64,000 nucleotides of DNA from Novosphingobium guangzhouense (GTDB taxonomy: Bacteria > Pseudomonadota > Alphaproteobacteria > Sphingomonadales > Sphingomonadaceae): the NCBI RefSeq assembly GCF_002896965.1, contig NZ_LYMM01000003.1, forward strand, positions 86,971 to 150,970, written 5' to 3'. This document shows, piece after piece, positions 55,358 through 64,000 of this stretch (positions are counted from its first letter, which is position 1; the number at the start of each line of letters is the position of its first letter). The notes under the pieces are model-generated. The model was given only the letters and a program-made list of their open reading frames with translations. It was not told where the DNA came from and searched no databases. Both the position numbers and the translations under genes were made by a program.

Positions 55358-56224
55358 ATGTCCAGAAATCCCGAACCTTCTCAGGACCGCGTGGTCGTCG
55401 TCACCGGCGCAAGTTCCGGGATCGGCAAGGCCAGCGCCGCCAGCTTCGCCCGCATGGGCTGGCACGTCATCGCCACCGGGCGCGATCCCGTTCGGTGCGA
55501 TGCTGCCGAAGCGGAACTGCGCGTATTGGGCCGGGTAGACTTCCTGCGCGGTGACTTTGCCGAAATGGCTGACGTGCGCCGGGTTGCCGGGGAAATTGCC
55601 GCACTGACTGACCGGGTCCACGTTCTGGTCAACAACGCGGGCGGCATCCGCAACGGCCTTTACCTCTCATCCGAAGGGCTGGAGGCAACCTTTGCCGCCA
55701 ATCACCTTGCCCCATTCCTGCTGACGCGTGAACTGCTGCCCCTGCTTGAGCGCGGCGCGCAGGAAAGCCCGCCGGGCACCGTGCGGGTGATCGCGGTATC
55801 TTCGCTCGCTCACGAACAGACGAAGGCAATGCACTGGGACGATCTGATGATGCTGGACGATTTCGCGGCAGGACCGGCCTATTGTCAGGCGAAACTTGCC
55901 AACCTGCTGTTCACGCACGAACTTGACCGGCGCCTTTCGGATAAGGGCATAACCGCGCAGGCGATGCATCCGGGCAAGGTGGGCTCGAACTTCTCCAATC
56001 ACGGAGAATCCTCGTTGCAAGCCTATATGGCAAGCCAGGACCTTATCGCGCCGGAAGACCCGGCGCGCACCATCGTCTGGCTGGCGACCGCCCCCGAAAC
56101 GGGCACCAACGGCGGCCGCTACTTCCACGACCTGGCCGAAATACCTGCCGCGCCGCAGGCGCGCGATGCCAATGCCGCGGCGCGGCTTTGGGAGGAAAGC
56201 GAACGCATTCTTTCCAGGGTCTGA
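55358..56224 (+). CDS. Short-chain dehydrogenase/reductase (retinol dehydrogenase-like)
   Basis: The 288-residue enzyme is a classical SDR: VVVTGASSGIGKASA at 14–28 (NAD(P) glycine motif), VNNAGGI near 90, AVSSLAHEQ near 147 and the catalytic YCQAK near 175. The LEATFAANHLAPFLLT stretch is typical of the WWOX/retinol-dehydrogenase-like subfamily that acts on long-chain or isoprenoid alcohols and aldehydes. It lies downstream of the TetR gene, and could interconvert an alcohol with the aldehyde made by the divergent LuxC/LuxE pair, though that is inference. ATG at 55358 has GGGAGAG nearby. Confidence 0.88.
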   Translation: MSRNPEPSQDRVVVVTGASSGIGKASAASFARMGWHVIATGRDPVRCDAAEAELRVLGRVDFLRGDFAEMADVRRVAGEIAALTDRVHVLVNNAGGIRNGLYLSSEGLEATFAANHLAPFLLTRELLPLLERGAQESPPGTVRVIAVSSLAHEQTKAMHWDDLMMLDDFAAGPAYCQAKLANLLFTHELDRRLSDKGITAQAMHPGKVGSNFSNHGESSLQAYMASQDLIAPEDPARTIVWLATAPETGTNGGRYFHDLAEIPAAPQARDANAAARLWEESERILSRV

Positions 56225-56250
56225 CTTTCGATCGGGCCTGAGAAACCATC

Positions 56251-56287
56251 GCCCCGCGCCTGCTCCTGACTGAGCAGGTCACGGGGC
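56251..56287 (+). terminator. Extended hairpin after the SDR gene
   Basis: GCCCCG/CGGGGC (outer, 6 bp) and CCTGCTC/GAGCAGG (inner, 7 bp) form a stem with a small internal loop and a six-base loop, 27 bases after the SDR stop. There is no T-run, so termination is not certain; it could stabilise the transcript end. Confidence 0.5.
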
Positions 56288-56298
56288 GACGTCTGCGA

Positions 56299-56324
56299 CC
56301 CCTAAGGGCTGCCCCTAAGGACTG
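56299..56324. repeat. Tandem 13-bp direct repeat
   Basis: CCCCTAAGGGCTG and CCCCTAAGGACTG follow one another with one mismatch, directly after the extended hairpin. The unit has no recognisable identity. Confidence 0.6.
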
Positions 56325-56555
56325 CCGTCGTGAGTGCGGGCGGAGGAGATTACCCGGCACCCCGGTCATGATGCGCGAACGACCTTCGGCGGCTGCTTCC
56401 CGATATATACACAGCAAACGATTGCAAATTGCTCTTTCGGACTAGTTGCATCTGCGTATCGCCGCCTTCACGCCCCCGCATCCTTCCCGACGCTTGACCG
56501 GGCTGTGGCTGGCCCTCCAAGGAAGCGCTGACAATCCGACACGGGAAACAGCCTG

Positions 56556-57455
56556 ATGACTCCGATCGACCGCCCCCGGCCCGCCCCCCGCCGAAGCGCG
56601 CTATACCTGCCCGCCTCCAACGCAAAGGCTCTGGCCAAAGCGCGAACCCTGCCCTGCGACGTGGTGATCCTCGATCTGGAAGATGCCGTCGCTCCCGAGG
56701 CCAAGGAAGAGGCTCGCGCCGCTGCCATCGCGGCAATTGCCGAAGGTGGCTTTGGCCGGCGCGAGGTTGCAATCCGCGTCAACGGGCTCGACACCGAATG
56801 GGGCGCGGCGGACCTTGAAGCGGTAGCCGCGTCGAAGGCCGATGCCATACTGGTCCCCAAGGTCAACAGCCCGCAGGATATCGACAGACTGCAGGCGGCG
56901 CTGGCAGGCGCGCACGAAGCCATGCAGCTATGGGCGATGATCGAAACCTGTGCGAGCGTCTTCGCGCTGGAACCTATAGCCGCAAAAGCCCGGTCCACGC
57001 GGCTTTCGCTGTGGATCATGGGCCTCAACGACCTTGCCAAGGAGATGCGCGCGCAATCGGTGCCAGAGCGCACGCCGTTCCTGCCGTTCCTGTCGATGGC
57101 CGTCGCGGCAGCGCGGGCGCATGACGTCACGGTGCTTGACGGCGTCTGCAACGAATTCCGCGATCTTGCCGTGTTCGAGGCCGAAGCGCGGCAGGGCCTG
57201 CTGTTCGGGTTCGACGGCAAGAGCCTGATCCACCCCGCGCAGATCGATCCGTGCAACACGGTGTTTTCGCCAAGCGCCGTAGACGTCGAATGGGCCAATG
57301 CGGTCATCGCCGCGTTCGCGCTGCCCGAAAACCAGGGCAAGGGAGCGATCAAGGTCGATGGCAAGATGACCGAACTGCTCCATCTGGAACAGGCACGGCA
57401 GCTGGTCGCAGTGTCGGAACAGATCCTTCGACAAGCTCAGGATGATCGGGCGTAA
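56556..57455 (+). CDS. CitE/HpcH-type CoA-ester lyase
   Basis: The 299-residue protein is a CitE-like TIM-barrel aldolase or lyase: RRSALYLPASNAKAL near the start, VILDLEDAVAPEAKEEAR (metal/CoA-binding Asp and Glu) near 37, VPKVNSPQDID near 100, WAMIETCASV near 126, and GFDGKSLIHPAQI near 222. Members cleave malyl-, citramalyl- or related CoA esters. The last ten residues, ILRQAQDDRA (290–299), are encoded by a dispersed repeat (57424–57452). It is in the same direction as the TetR and SDR genes but separated by a hairpin. Confidence 0.88.
   Translation: MTPIDRPRPAPRRSALYLPASNAKALAKARTLPCDVVILDLEDAVAPEAKEEARAAAIAAIAEGGFGRREVAIRVNGLDTEWGAADLEAVAASKADAILVPKVNSPQDIDRLQAALAGAHEAMQLWAMIETCASVFALEPIAAKARSTRLSLWIMGLNDLAKEMRAQSVPERTPFLPFLSMAVAAARAHDVTVLDGVCNEFRDLAVFEAEARQGLLFGFDGKSLIHPAQIDPCNTVFSPSAVDVEWANAVIAAFALPENQGKGAIKVDGKMTELLHLEQARQLVAVSEQILRQAQDDRA
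57424..57452. repeat. Dispersed repeat (TTCGACAAGCTCAGGA type) inside the CitE-like 3' end
   Basis: The segment contains CCTTCGACAAGCTCAGGATG, a short dispersed element I recall as frequent in sphingomonad genomes, where it often adds an LRQAQD-type tail to proteins. Here it supplies codons 290–299 of the CitE-like gene and its stop follows. Only one copy was found in this window, so genome-wide status is recalled, not shown. Confidence 0.6.
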
Positions 57456-57509
57456 TCGATAAACGGGGAGGAGGCATTGCGCCCCTCCCCGCTTCATTCA
57501 GGCCGGGTC

Positions 57510-58877
57510 TTACTGGCCCTTGCCGATCACACCCGGCTCATTGGCGATCACCTTGAGCACCGCCGTCCAGGCATCGACGTTCTGCTGCAGCGCCGCCGGA
57601 TCGACCTTGTCGAGCGTATCGTCGGGCGTGTGATGCAGGTCGAAATAGTGCATTCCGTCCTGCCCCAGATCGATCACTGCCAGATCCTGCGCCTTGATGA
57701 TCGCCGCGACGTCCGCGCCGCCTTCGGTTTCGCCTTCGTGGGGCACGATACCCATCGGCCAGAGCGCGGCCTTAACCTTGTCCACCATCGGCTTGTTTTC
57801 GGCGGCCGTGTTGAACTTCGCCGCCCAGACCTTGTCCGCGCCGAAATCGCTTTCCATCGCGACCGCATGCGGTTCTGCACCGTGCATCCGCGCATAGACC
57901 GCACCGCCGCCGCCGCCGATGCCCATTTCCTCGTTGCCGGACCACAGCACGCGGATCGTGCGCAGCGCCTGCCCGCCCTGCTGCGCCGCCAGCGCCGCTG
58001 CGGTCACGATGGCGCAGCCCGAAGCGTCATCGATCGCCCCGGTGCCCAGATCCCAGCTGTCCAGGTGGCAGGCGATGACGATGATCGGCAGCGAGGGATC
58101 GCGTCCCGGCAGGTCCGCGACGACATTTCCGGAAGGTGCATCGGGGAACGGCTTGCCTTCCAGCGTCAGGTCGATCGCCATCGGCTTGCCCCCCGCCGCA
58201 GTCCTCGCGGCGGTACGCGCGATCAGATCGGCATCGGGGTTGGATACGGCGCCCGCCGGGATCGGCTGCACATCCTTGGCGAACACCGTGACGCCGGTAT
58301 GCGGGTTGCGGTGGCTGTCGGTCCCTGCCGACCGGATAACCACGCCCGCCGCGCCCTTGCGCGATGCGACCGACGGCCCCTGACGGCGCACGTTGCCGTA
58401 TGGTCCATAGCCCGAACCGTCCTGCGCCGCACGCATGGCATGGTCGATGAAGGCGACCTTGCCCTTGAGCGATCCGTCAGGCGCGGCCTCCAGCGCGGCC
58501 AGCGTCGGGAAGTAGACCAGCGGCGCCTTCAACCCGCCCTTGGGCGTCGGGACCGAGAAACCCAGCGCCGTGATCGCCAGCGGCTGCGCGTAAGGCGCGG
58601 TCAGCTTTGCACTTTCCGGCCCACGCTGCCACGCCAGCGTCTTGAATTCTTCCACCCGCACGTTCTGGAAGCCCAGCGCCTTGAGCTTGGCCGAACCCCA
58701 GTCGCGCGCCCGTGCCTCTGCCTCCGATCCGGCCATGCGCGGGCCGATCTCGGTCGTCAGACCCTCGACGATGTCCCAGGCGACACCGGAACCCTGCTGG
58801 GGCGTTGCGAAAGCCGGAACGGCGGCGGTGAATGCAGCGGCGAAAAGCCCTGCGCGAAAGGCTGGAAAAGTGCTCAT
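57510..58877 (-). CDS. Secreted M28 family metallopeptidase
   Basis: The 455-residue protein has a signal peptide (FRAGLFAAAFTAAVPAFA), a PA-like inserted domain in the middle (GAAGVVIRSAG) and the M28 zinc-peptidase domain. Zinc ligands appear in ACHLDSWDLGTGAIDDASG (His and Asp), GNEEMG (catalytic Glu and ligand), MESDFGAD and the late LHHTPDDT His. It is probably a periplasmic or secreted aminopeptidase or carboxypeptidase Q-like enzyme. ATG at 58877 starts the signal peptide; the longer frame has no support. It is convergent with the CitE-like gene. Confidence 0.9.
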   Translation of the reverse strand: MSTFPAFRAGLFAAAFTAAVPAFATPQQGSGVAWDIVEGLTTEIGPRMAGSEAEARARDWGSAKLKALGFQNVRVEEFKTLAWQRGPESAKLTAPYAQPLAITALGFSVPTPKGGLKAPLVYFPTLAALEAAPDGSLKGKVAFIDHAMRAAQDGSGYGPYGNVRRQGPSVASRKGAAGVVIRSAGTDSHRNPHTGVTVFAKDVQPIPAGAVSNPDADLIARTAARTAAGGKPMAIDLTLEGKPFPDAPSGNVVADLPGRDPSLPIIVIACHLDSWDLGTGAIDDASGCAIVTAAALAAQQGGQALRTIRVLWSGNEEMGIGGGGGAVYARMHGAEPHAVAMESDFGADKVWAAKFNTAAENKPMVDKVKAALWPMGIVPHEGETEGGADVAAIIKAQDLAVIDLGQDGMHYFDLHHTPDDTLDKVDPAALQQNVDAWTAVLKVIANEPGVIGKGQ

Positions 58878-58992
58878 GGTGCAGGTGCTAACCGAGCCCT
58901 CCGCGCCTGCCAAGGTGCGATGAACGGTGCAGCCATGTGGATAAGCAGCGCCTCGGCTTGCCGCCACCGGCACAAGCGAACACAACCGCGCG

Positions 58993-60018
58993 ATGCTTGC
59001 CGCCCTCACCCGTATCCAGGCCCTGGCCGTGATCGCGCTTATCGTGGCGCTTGCGCTGGCTACGCTGACGATCGGCCCGGCGCAGACCGGAGAGGCTATC
59101 AGCGGCGACGGGCGCTACTCCGACGTGCAACTCTATCACGACATCGGCAACGCGGTGGCCGGGGGAGAGGACTATTATCATGCCGCCACGCGCCTGCAGC
59201 GCGCGCACGGCTTTCCCACCAGCCCTTTCGTGACCGTGCGCCTGCCGACACTGGCGTGGATCGAAGCGGCATTCGGCTGGCGCGCGACGCATGGGATGCT
59301 CTGCGCCCTGCTTGCCGCGGCGGCGGTCGCGTGGTTTGCGATGCTGCGCCCGCTTGTCGGCGCGGGGGAACGGGTTGCGGCAATGCTGCTGGTGTTGGCC
59401 GGCGGTGCGATGGTCGCCAGCCCCGGCCTGTCCGTATCGCACGAGCTTTGGGCTGGCGTTCTCGTGGCGCTGGCCATGGCGCTGCGGGTAAAGGGGCTGA
59501 CCGTACCCGCCTTCATTGCTGCCGCGCTGGCACTGGCGATCCGCGAACTGGCGCTGCCCTTCGTGCTGCTGGCGGGCCTGTGGGCGTGGAGGAGTGGCAG
59601 GCGCGCCGAACTTGCGGCGTGGGCCCTGCTCCTTGCCGCCTACGCCATCGCGCTGTTCCTGCACCGCGGGGCGGTAGAGCCGTTGTCGCTCCCCGACGAT
59701 GCGCTGTCGCAAGGCTGGGGCGGCCTGCGCGGCCCCGGCGCGGTGTTGCAGGACATCGCCGACGTCACCGTGCTGCACCTTTTCCCCGCGCCACCAAGCT
59801 ACCTTGCCGTGCTGCTGTGCCTGACCGGGTTCCTTGGCGCGCCGGTGCCGCTGGCGCGCTTCGCACTGCCCTGGTTGGCGACGATCGCATTGCTGCTGGC
59901 GGTCTTCGCCCGGCCGGTGAACTTCTACTGGGCGATCCTGACCGTGCCCACGGTGATGGTCGGCCTGGCCTTCCTTCCGCGTGCAGCACGCGATCTGGCG
60001 AAAGCCCTGCGCCGCTGA
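58993..60018 (+). CDS. Polytopic membrane protein, possibly GT-C glycosyltransferase-like
   Basis: The 341-residue protein has about nine hydrophobic segments. After the first helix, a periplasmic-loop-like stretch (GDGRYSDVQLYHDIGNAVAGG, residues about 38–58) with conserved-looking Asp resembles the first loop of GT-C enzymes and DUF2029/GT87 proteins, where an Asp is catalytic. The match is weak and no full family signature is seen. It is divergent from the M28 gene with 115 bases between the starts. Function unknown. Confidence 0.65.
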   Translation: MLAALTRIQALAVIALIVALALATLTIGPAQTGEAISGDGRYSDVQLYHDIGNAVAGGEDYYHAATRLQRAHGFPTSPFVTVRLPTLAWIEAAFGWRATHGMLCALLAAAAVAWFAMLRPLVGAGERVAAMLLVLAGGAMVASPGLSVSHELWAGVLVALAMALRVKGLTVPAFIAAALALAIRELALPFVLLAGLWAWRSGRRAELAAWALLLAAYAIALFLHRGAVEPLSLPDDALSQGWGGLRGPGAVLQDIADVTVLHLFPAPPSYLAVLLCLTGFLGAPVPLARFALPWLATIALLLAVFARPVNFYWAILTVPTVMVGLAFLPRAARDLAKALRR

Positions 60019-60126
60019 GCGCAACCGGCTCCCGCCCTCTGGCGGCTCCCCTTGGCAATCCGCCCTCACCCCTGTAGTAGCGGCGCCAACTCTATCCAGA
60101 CCCGATATTCCATCCAGAGGAACCGC

Positions 60127-61806
<1,680 letters not shown>

Positions 61807-61828
61807 TCTCACGAACAGACGCGCATGA

Positions 61829-61870
61829 AAAAGGCCGCCGCTCGGGAAACCGGGCGGCGGCCTTTTCTTT
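61829..61870 (+). terminator. Rho-independent terminator after ettA
   Basis: GGCCGCCGCTCGG pairs with CCGGGCGGCGGCC (13 bp, one G·U) around a GAAA tetraloop, flanked by A-run and T-run (TTTTCTTT). It lies 26 bases after the ettA stop. Confidence 0.92.
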
Positions 61871-62004
61871 GTCGCTGCAACATTACGAAACTTAACGTTT
61901 GGCAACGCCGCCATTCACAATTGCGACAGCGCCCGTTGGGTAGACCGGGGTCAACGATGAGCCGCGCTTCGCCGTCCGGCAATTCGGTTTGGAGCACCGG
62001 AACA

Positions 62005-62952
62005 ATGGCAACGAAAAACAGAAAAGCACGCATACTGCTCGCCGCCGCGACCATGGCCATGGCGGTCACCGGTCTTTCGACCCCGAGCTTCGCGCAGAAC
62101 CAGGGCCACGAACGCGGCAACGGCCGTGCCGAGAGGCCGCAATCCCGTCCGCAAGCGCAGCCCCGTCCGCAAACGCAACCTCGCCCTCAGCCCCGGCAAC
62201 AGGCGCAGCCCCGCCCACAATCGCGCCCGCAGATGCAGCAGTCGCGCCCGCAGGCACAGCCGCAGCAGCGCCTTAATGGCCGCAGCGAGATCGGGCCGCA
62301 ACTGCGCCAGCTGCGCGAACAGCAGCGTCAGCAACAGGCCCGGCCTGCTCCGCAGCAGCCGAACCGGCCTAGCTGGCAGGGCAACACCGCTCGCCCTGAC
62401 AATAATCGGGACCGGGACCGCAACAACGCCTGGCGCAACAACAATGACCGCCGGGATGATCGGGACCGCGATCGCAACAACAACTGGCGCCCGGACAACG
62501 ACCGACGCGGCGACAACGATCGCTGGCGCGACAACGATCGGCGCGACAATGACCGCCGAGACAACGACCGCTGGCGCGATAACGACAGGCGTGGCGACAA
62601 CAACGGCTGGCGCAACAACGGCCGGGGCGATCGCTATCAGGCGTGGAACCGCAACGACTGGCGCCGCGACAACCGCTACGACTGGCAGCGCTATCGCGAC
62701 CGCAATCGCAACACTTACCGCATCGGGCGCTATTACGCCCCCTACAACGGATATTCCTATCGCCGCCTGAGCATCGGGTTCTCGCTGGGTTCGATGTTCT
62801 ACGGCAACCGCTACTGGATCAACGACCCCTGGCAGTATCGCCTGCCGCCGGTCTATGGCCCCTATCGCTGGGTCCGTTACTATGACGACGTAATGCTGGT
62901 CGACATCTACAGTGGTGAAGTGGTGGATGTCATCTACGACTTCTTCTGGTAA
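62005..62952 (+). CDS. RcnB family secreted protein with long low-complexity region
   Basis: The 315-residue protein has a signal peptide (ILLAAATMAMAVTGLSTPSFA), then about 100 residues dominated by Gln, Pro and Arg, then about 100 dominated by Asn, Asp and Arg with repeated DNDRR, WRDN and RDRNN units, and a C-terminal RcnB domain: LPPVYGPYRWVRYYDDVMLVD and GEVVDVIYDFFW. RcnB proteins influence nickel/cobalt balance in the periplasm in E. coli; here the domain is a type found in many copies in sphingomonads. ATG at 62005 has GGAG ten bases upstream. A terminator follows. Confidence 0.85.
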   Translation: MATKNRKARILLAAATMAMAVTGLSTPSFAQNQGHERGNGRAERPQSRPQAQPRPQTQPRPQPRQQAQPRPQSRPQMQQSRPQAQPQQRLNGRSEIGPQLRQLREQQRQQQARPAPQQPNRPSWQGNTARPDNNRDRDRNNAWRNNNDRRDDRDRDRNNNWRPDNDRRGDNDRWRDNDRRDNDRRDNDRWRDNDRRGDNNGWRNNGRGDRYQAWNRNDWRRDNRYDWQRYRDRNRNTYRIGRYYAPYNGYSYRRLSIGFSLGSMFYGNRYWINDPWQYRLPPVYGPYRWVRYYDDVMLVDIYSGEVVDVIYDFFW

Positions 62953-62977
62953 ACACGCCAAAGCACATAACAAGGAT

Positions 62978-63006
62978 AATCCCGGAGGTAAAACTCCGGG
63001 ATTTTT
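62978..63006 (+). terminator. Rho-independent terminator after the RcnB-like gene
   Basis: AATCCCGGAG pairs with CTCCGGGATT around a six-base loop, followed by a T-run. It starts 26 bases after the stop codon and ends the transcript cleanly. Confidence 0.92.
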
Positions 63007-63087
63007 CTTATGTTCTGCTGATACCGGATCTCAAGCTACTTGATATGAGCGATTGCGCTATCGCCCGATGCCTATACTCTGCCTGTC

Positions 63088-63753
63088 ATGGCCACGCCTA
63101 TCCATCCTGATCGAAAGGCGCTTGCGCGTATCGGCGCAAGCGTGCGGCAACGGCTGGCGGCAGAGCCTACGGCGCGGCGCCTGCCCGATGACCGGGCTGA
63201 AATCTACGCAATCGATGGCTTCCTGACCGCGCCATCATGCGCGCACCTGATACACCTGATCGATGCGGTCGCCTGCCCGTCAAGCCTTGTCGACGGGGCG
63301 CTCTGGCCCGACTATCGCACCAGCTTTTCCGGCGATATCGACGAATCCGACGAGTGCGTGCGCACTCTCGAAGAACGCCTTGCCGCCGTTACGGGAATAG
63401 CACCCGCCTGCGGTGAAGCCGCACAGGGGCAACGCTATCACTGCGGGCAATACTTCAACGAACATTGCGACTGGTTCGACACCGCCGCAGGCTACTGGCG
63501 GACGGAACGCAGATGCGGCGGGCAGCGCAGCTGGACCGCCATGGTCTATCTCAACAGCGTCGATGAGGGGGGGATGACCGATTTCACCCGCGTTGCCTTG
63601 AGCATCCCGCCTTGCGCCGGCACATTGCTGCTGTGGAACAACGCCCTGCCCGATGGCACGCCGAACCCATGGACCATGCATGCCGCCCGCCCTGTCGTGC
63701 GCGGCGTGAAATACGTTGTGACCAAGTGGTTCCGCACGCGGACTTGGCAGTGA
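63088..63753 (+). CDS. 2OG-Fe(II) oxygenase, prolyl 4-hydroxylase-like
   Basis: The 221-residue enzyme has the double-stranded beta-helix core of P4H-type dioxygenases. The iron ligands are His126 and Asp128 in NEHCDWF and His198 in WTMHAARPV; Lys208 in GVKYVVTKWF binds 2-oxoglutarate. NSVDEGGMTDFT, LSIPPCAGTLLLWNN and PNPWTMHA are typical of the bacterial family. Substrate is unknown; such enzymes hydroxylate proline in proteins (for example EF-Tu) or small molecules. ATG at 63088 gives the normal length. A near-consensus promoter begins five bases after its stop and belongs to the next unit. Confidence 0.9.
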   Translation: MATPIHPDRKALARIGASVRQRLAAEPTARRLPDDRAEIYAIDGFLTAPSCAHLIHLIDAVACPSSLVDGALWPDYRTSFSGDIDESDECVRTLEERLAAVTGIAPACGEAAQGQRYHCGQYFNEHCDWFDTAAGYWRTERRCGGQRSWTAMVYLNSVDEGGMTDFTRVALSIPPCAGTLLLWNNALPDGTPNPWTMHAARPVVRGVKYVVTKWFRTRTWQ

Positions 63754-63757
63754 TCAC

Positions 63758-63786
63758 TTGACATTTATAACCAAATAGGCTATATG
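63758..63786 (+). promoter_or_regulatory. Near-consensus sigma-70-type promoter
   Basis: TTGACA (63758–63763), a 17-base A/T-rich spacer, and TATATG (63781–63786) form one of the best -35/-10 pairs in the window. The expected start point is about 63792–63794, which is where the self-complementary stretch at 63792–63885 begins. Confidence 0.75.
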
Positions 63787-63791
63787 CCCCA

Positions 63792-63885
63792 GCATCCGAT
63801 CCGGCGATGATCACGCAGGATCGGTGTATCGGGTCGGCGTCGTGGGCCGGGATGCGGTTTAAAAGCCGTGATCACGCACCCCACG
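63792..63885 (+). ncRNA. Candidate structured RNA or leader (partial evidence)
   Basis: From the predicted start point, GCATCC (63792–63797) can pair with GGATGC (63850–63855), enclosing CCGATCC/GGATCGG (63796–63802 with 63818–63824) and CGGC/GCCG (63835–63838 with 63846–63849). A TGATCACGCA segment occurs in the first loop (63808–63817) and again at 63869–63878 within the palindrome CGTGATCACG. CGTGGG (63841–63846) also matches CCCACG (63880–63885). Some pairings exclude each other. A frame starting at ATG 63807 is open to the window end, so a coding gene with a structured start is the alternative. Confidence 0.4.
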
Positions 63886-64000
63886 CGTCCGTTCGAAGAC
63901 CCGGACCGTCCTCTCGGCTTCTGGAAAGGTGGCATCTGCCTAATCCTGCGACATACGGCGGGACATCGGATGTCCTATCCCGGATGACCCATGGCCGCCC
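63807..64000 (+). other. Possible 5' part of a coding gene, open to the window end
   Basis: From ATG 63807 about 64 codons are open and run off the window. The sequence is rich in Arg, Ser and Pro, has no recognisable domain and no good ribosome binding site, and lies over the structured stretch. I list it because the promoter just upstream must serve something, not because the frame looks real. Confidence 0.2.

Larger units (their letters stand above)
56225..56555. other. 331-base intergenic region with hairpin and tandem repeat
   Basis: The region between the SDR and CitE-like genes holds an extended hairpin (56251–56287) and a tandem 13-bp repeat (56299–56324). Beyond these, an A/T-rich stretch at about 56400–56460 could contain the promoter of the CitE-like gene, but no clear -35/-10 pair stands out. 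No open frame with domain similarity was seen. Confidence 0.55.

Noticed and set aside
57477..58990. Start of an 866-codon plus-strand frame antisense to the M28 peptidase gene
   Set aside because: It mirrors the M28 gene and then runs out of frame over the membrane protein gene; no domain.

Overview
The window is a GC-rich alphaproteobacterial chromosome segment, most likely from a Sphingomonadales member such as Novosphingobium or a close relative. The evidence is the gene order phosphodiester glycosidase–trpG–trpD–trpC–moaC–moeA–lexA, the comEC/gltX/gltA group, a 14-subunit nuo operon that runs on into birA–coaX–rnj–DUF1467, and a GTTC-N7-GTTC LexA box of the alphaproteobacterial type. No tRNA, rRNA, complete insertion sequence, prophage or CRISPR array was seen.

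Layout. Bases 1–5083 hold the tryptophan/molybdopterin/SOS operon on the plus strand. Bases 5084–8407 look like an insertion: a DMT-type exporter and a divergent MocR regulator sharing an 8-bp inverted repeat, flanked on both sides by several hundred bases without recognisable genes. Bases 8408–13480 carry comEC (minus), divergent from gltX–gltA (plus), which end in a clear terminator. Bases 13580–20202 hold a small membrane protein gene, a three-gene minus-strand operon (a membrane protein with a nucleotidyltransferase-like N terminus, a helical protein, and a histidine-kinase-like protein without the phospho-accepting His) and a divergent 880-residue membrane-anchored coiled-coil protein that resembles the polarity factor TipN. 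Bases 20221–40178 are one long minus-strand block: nuoA-B-C-D, three small non-nuo genes, nuoE-F-G-H-I-J-K-L-M-N, birA, coaX, rnj, a DUF1467 gene and trhO. Most junctions there overlap by 1–4 bases, which suggests translational coupling.

Bases 40600–50815 hold a thiolase, a large MHYT-PAS-PAS-GGDEF-EAL protein, an SH3-type secreted protein, an Amt-family protein with a His-to-Gln change in the twin-His pore site, a DUF805 protein, a flavin oxidoreductase, a lipoprotein methyltransferase and prfB. Bases 50816–57455 form the most interesting accessory block: a secreted peroxiredoxin, a 76-residue stand-alone lipoyl domain, an acyl-CoA reductase (LuxC-like) overlapping an acyl-activating LuxE-like gene, and, divergently, a TetR regulator, a short-chain dehydrogenase and a CitE-like lyase. 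No luciferase genes are present, so this looks like a fatty or aromatic acyl-reduction module of unknown substrate. Its CitE-like gene ends inside a dispersed repeat that supplies the last ten codons.

Bases 57510–64000 carry an M28 peptidase, a polytopic membrane protein, ettA with a strong terminator, an RcnB-like secreted protein with a long Q/P/R and N/D/R-rich region, and a prolyl-4-hydroxylase-like dioxygenase. At the right end, a near-consensus promoter precedes a strongly self-complementary stretch that may be a structured RNA or leader. Function calls come from motif recognition in the translated sequence; no database search was run.
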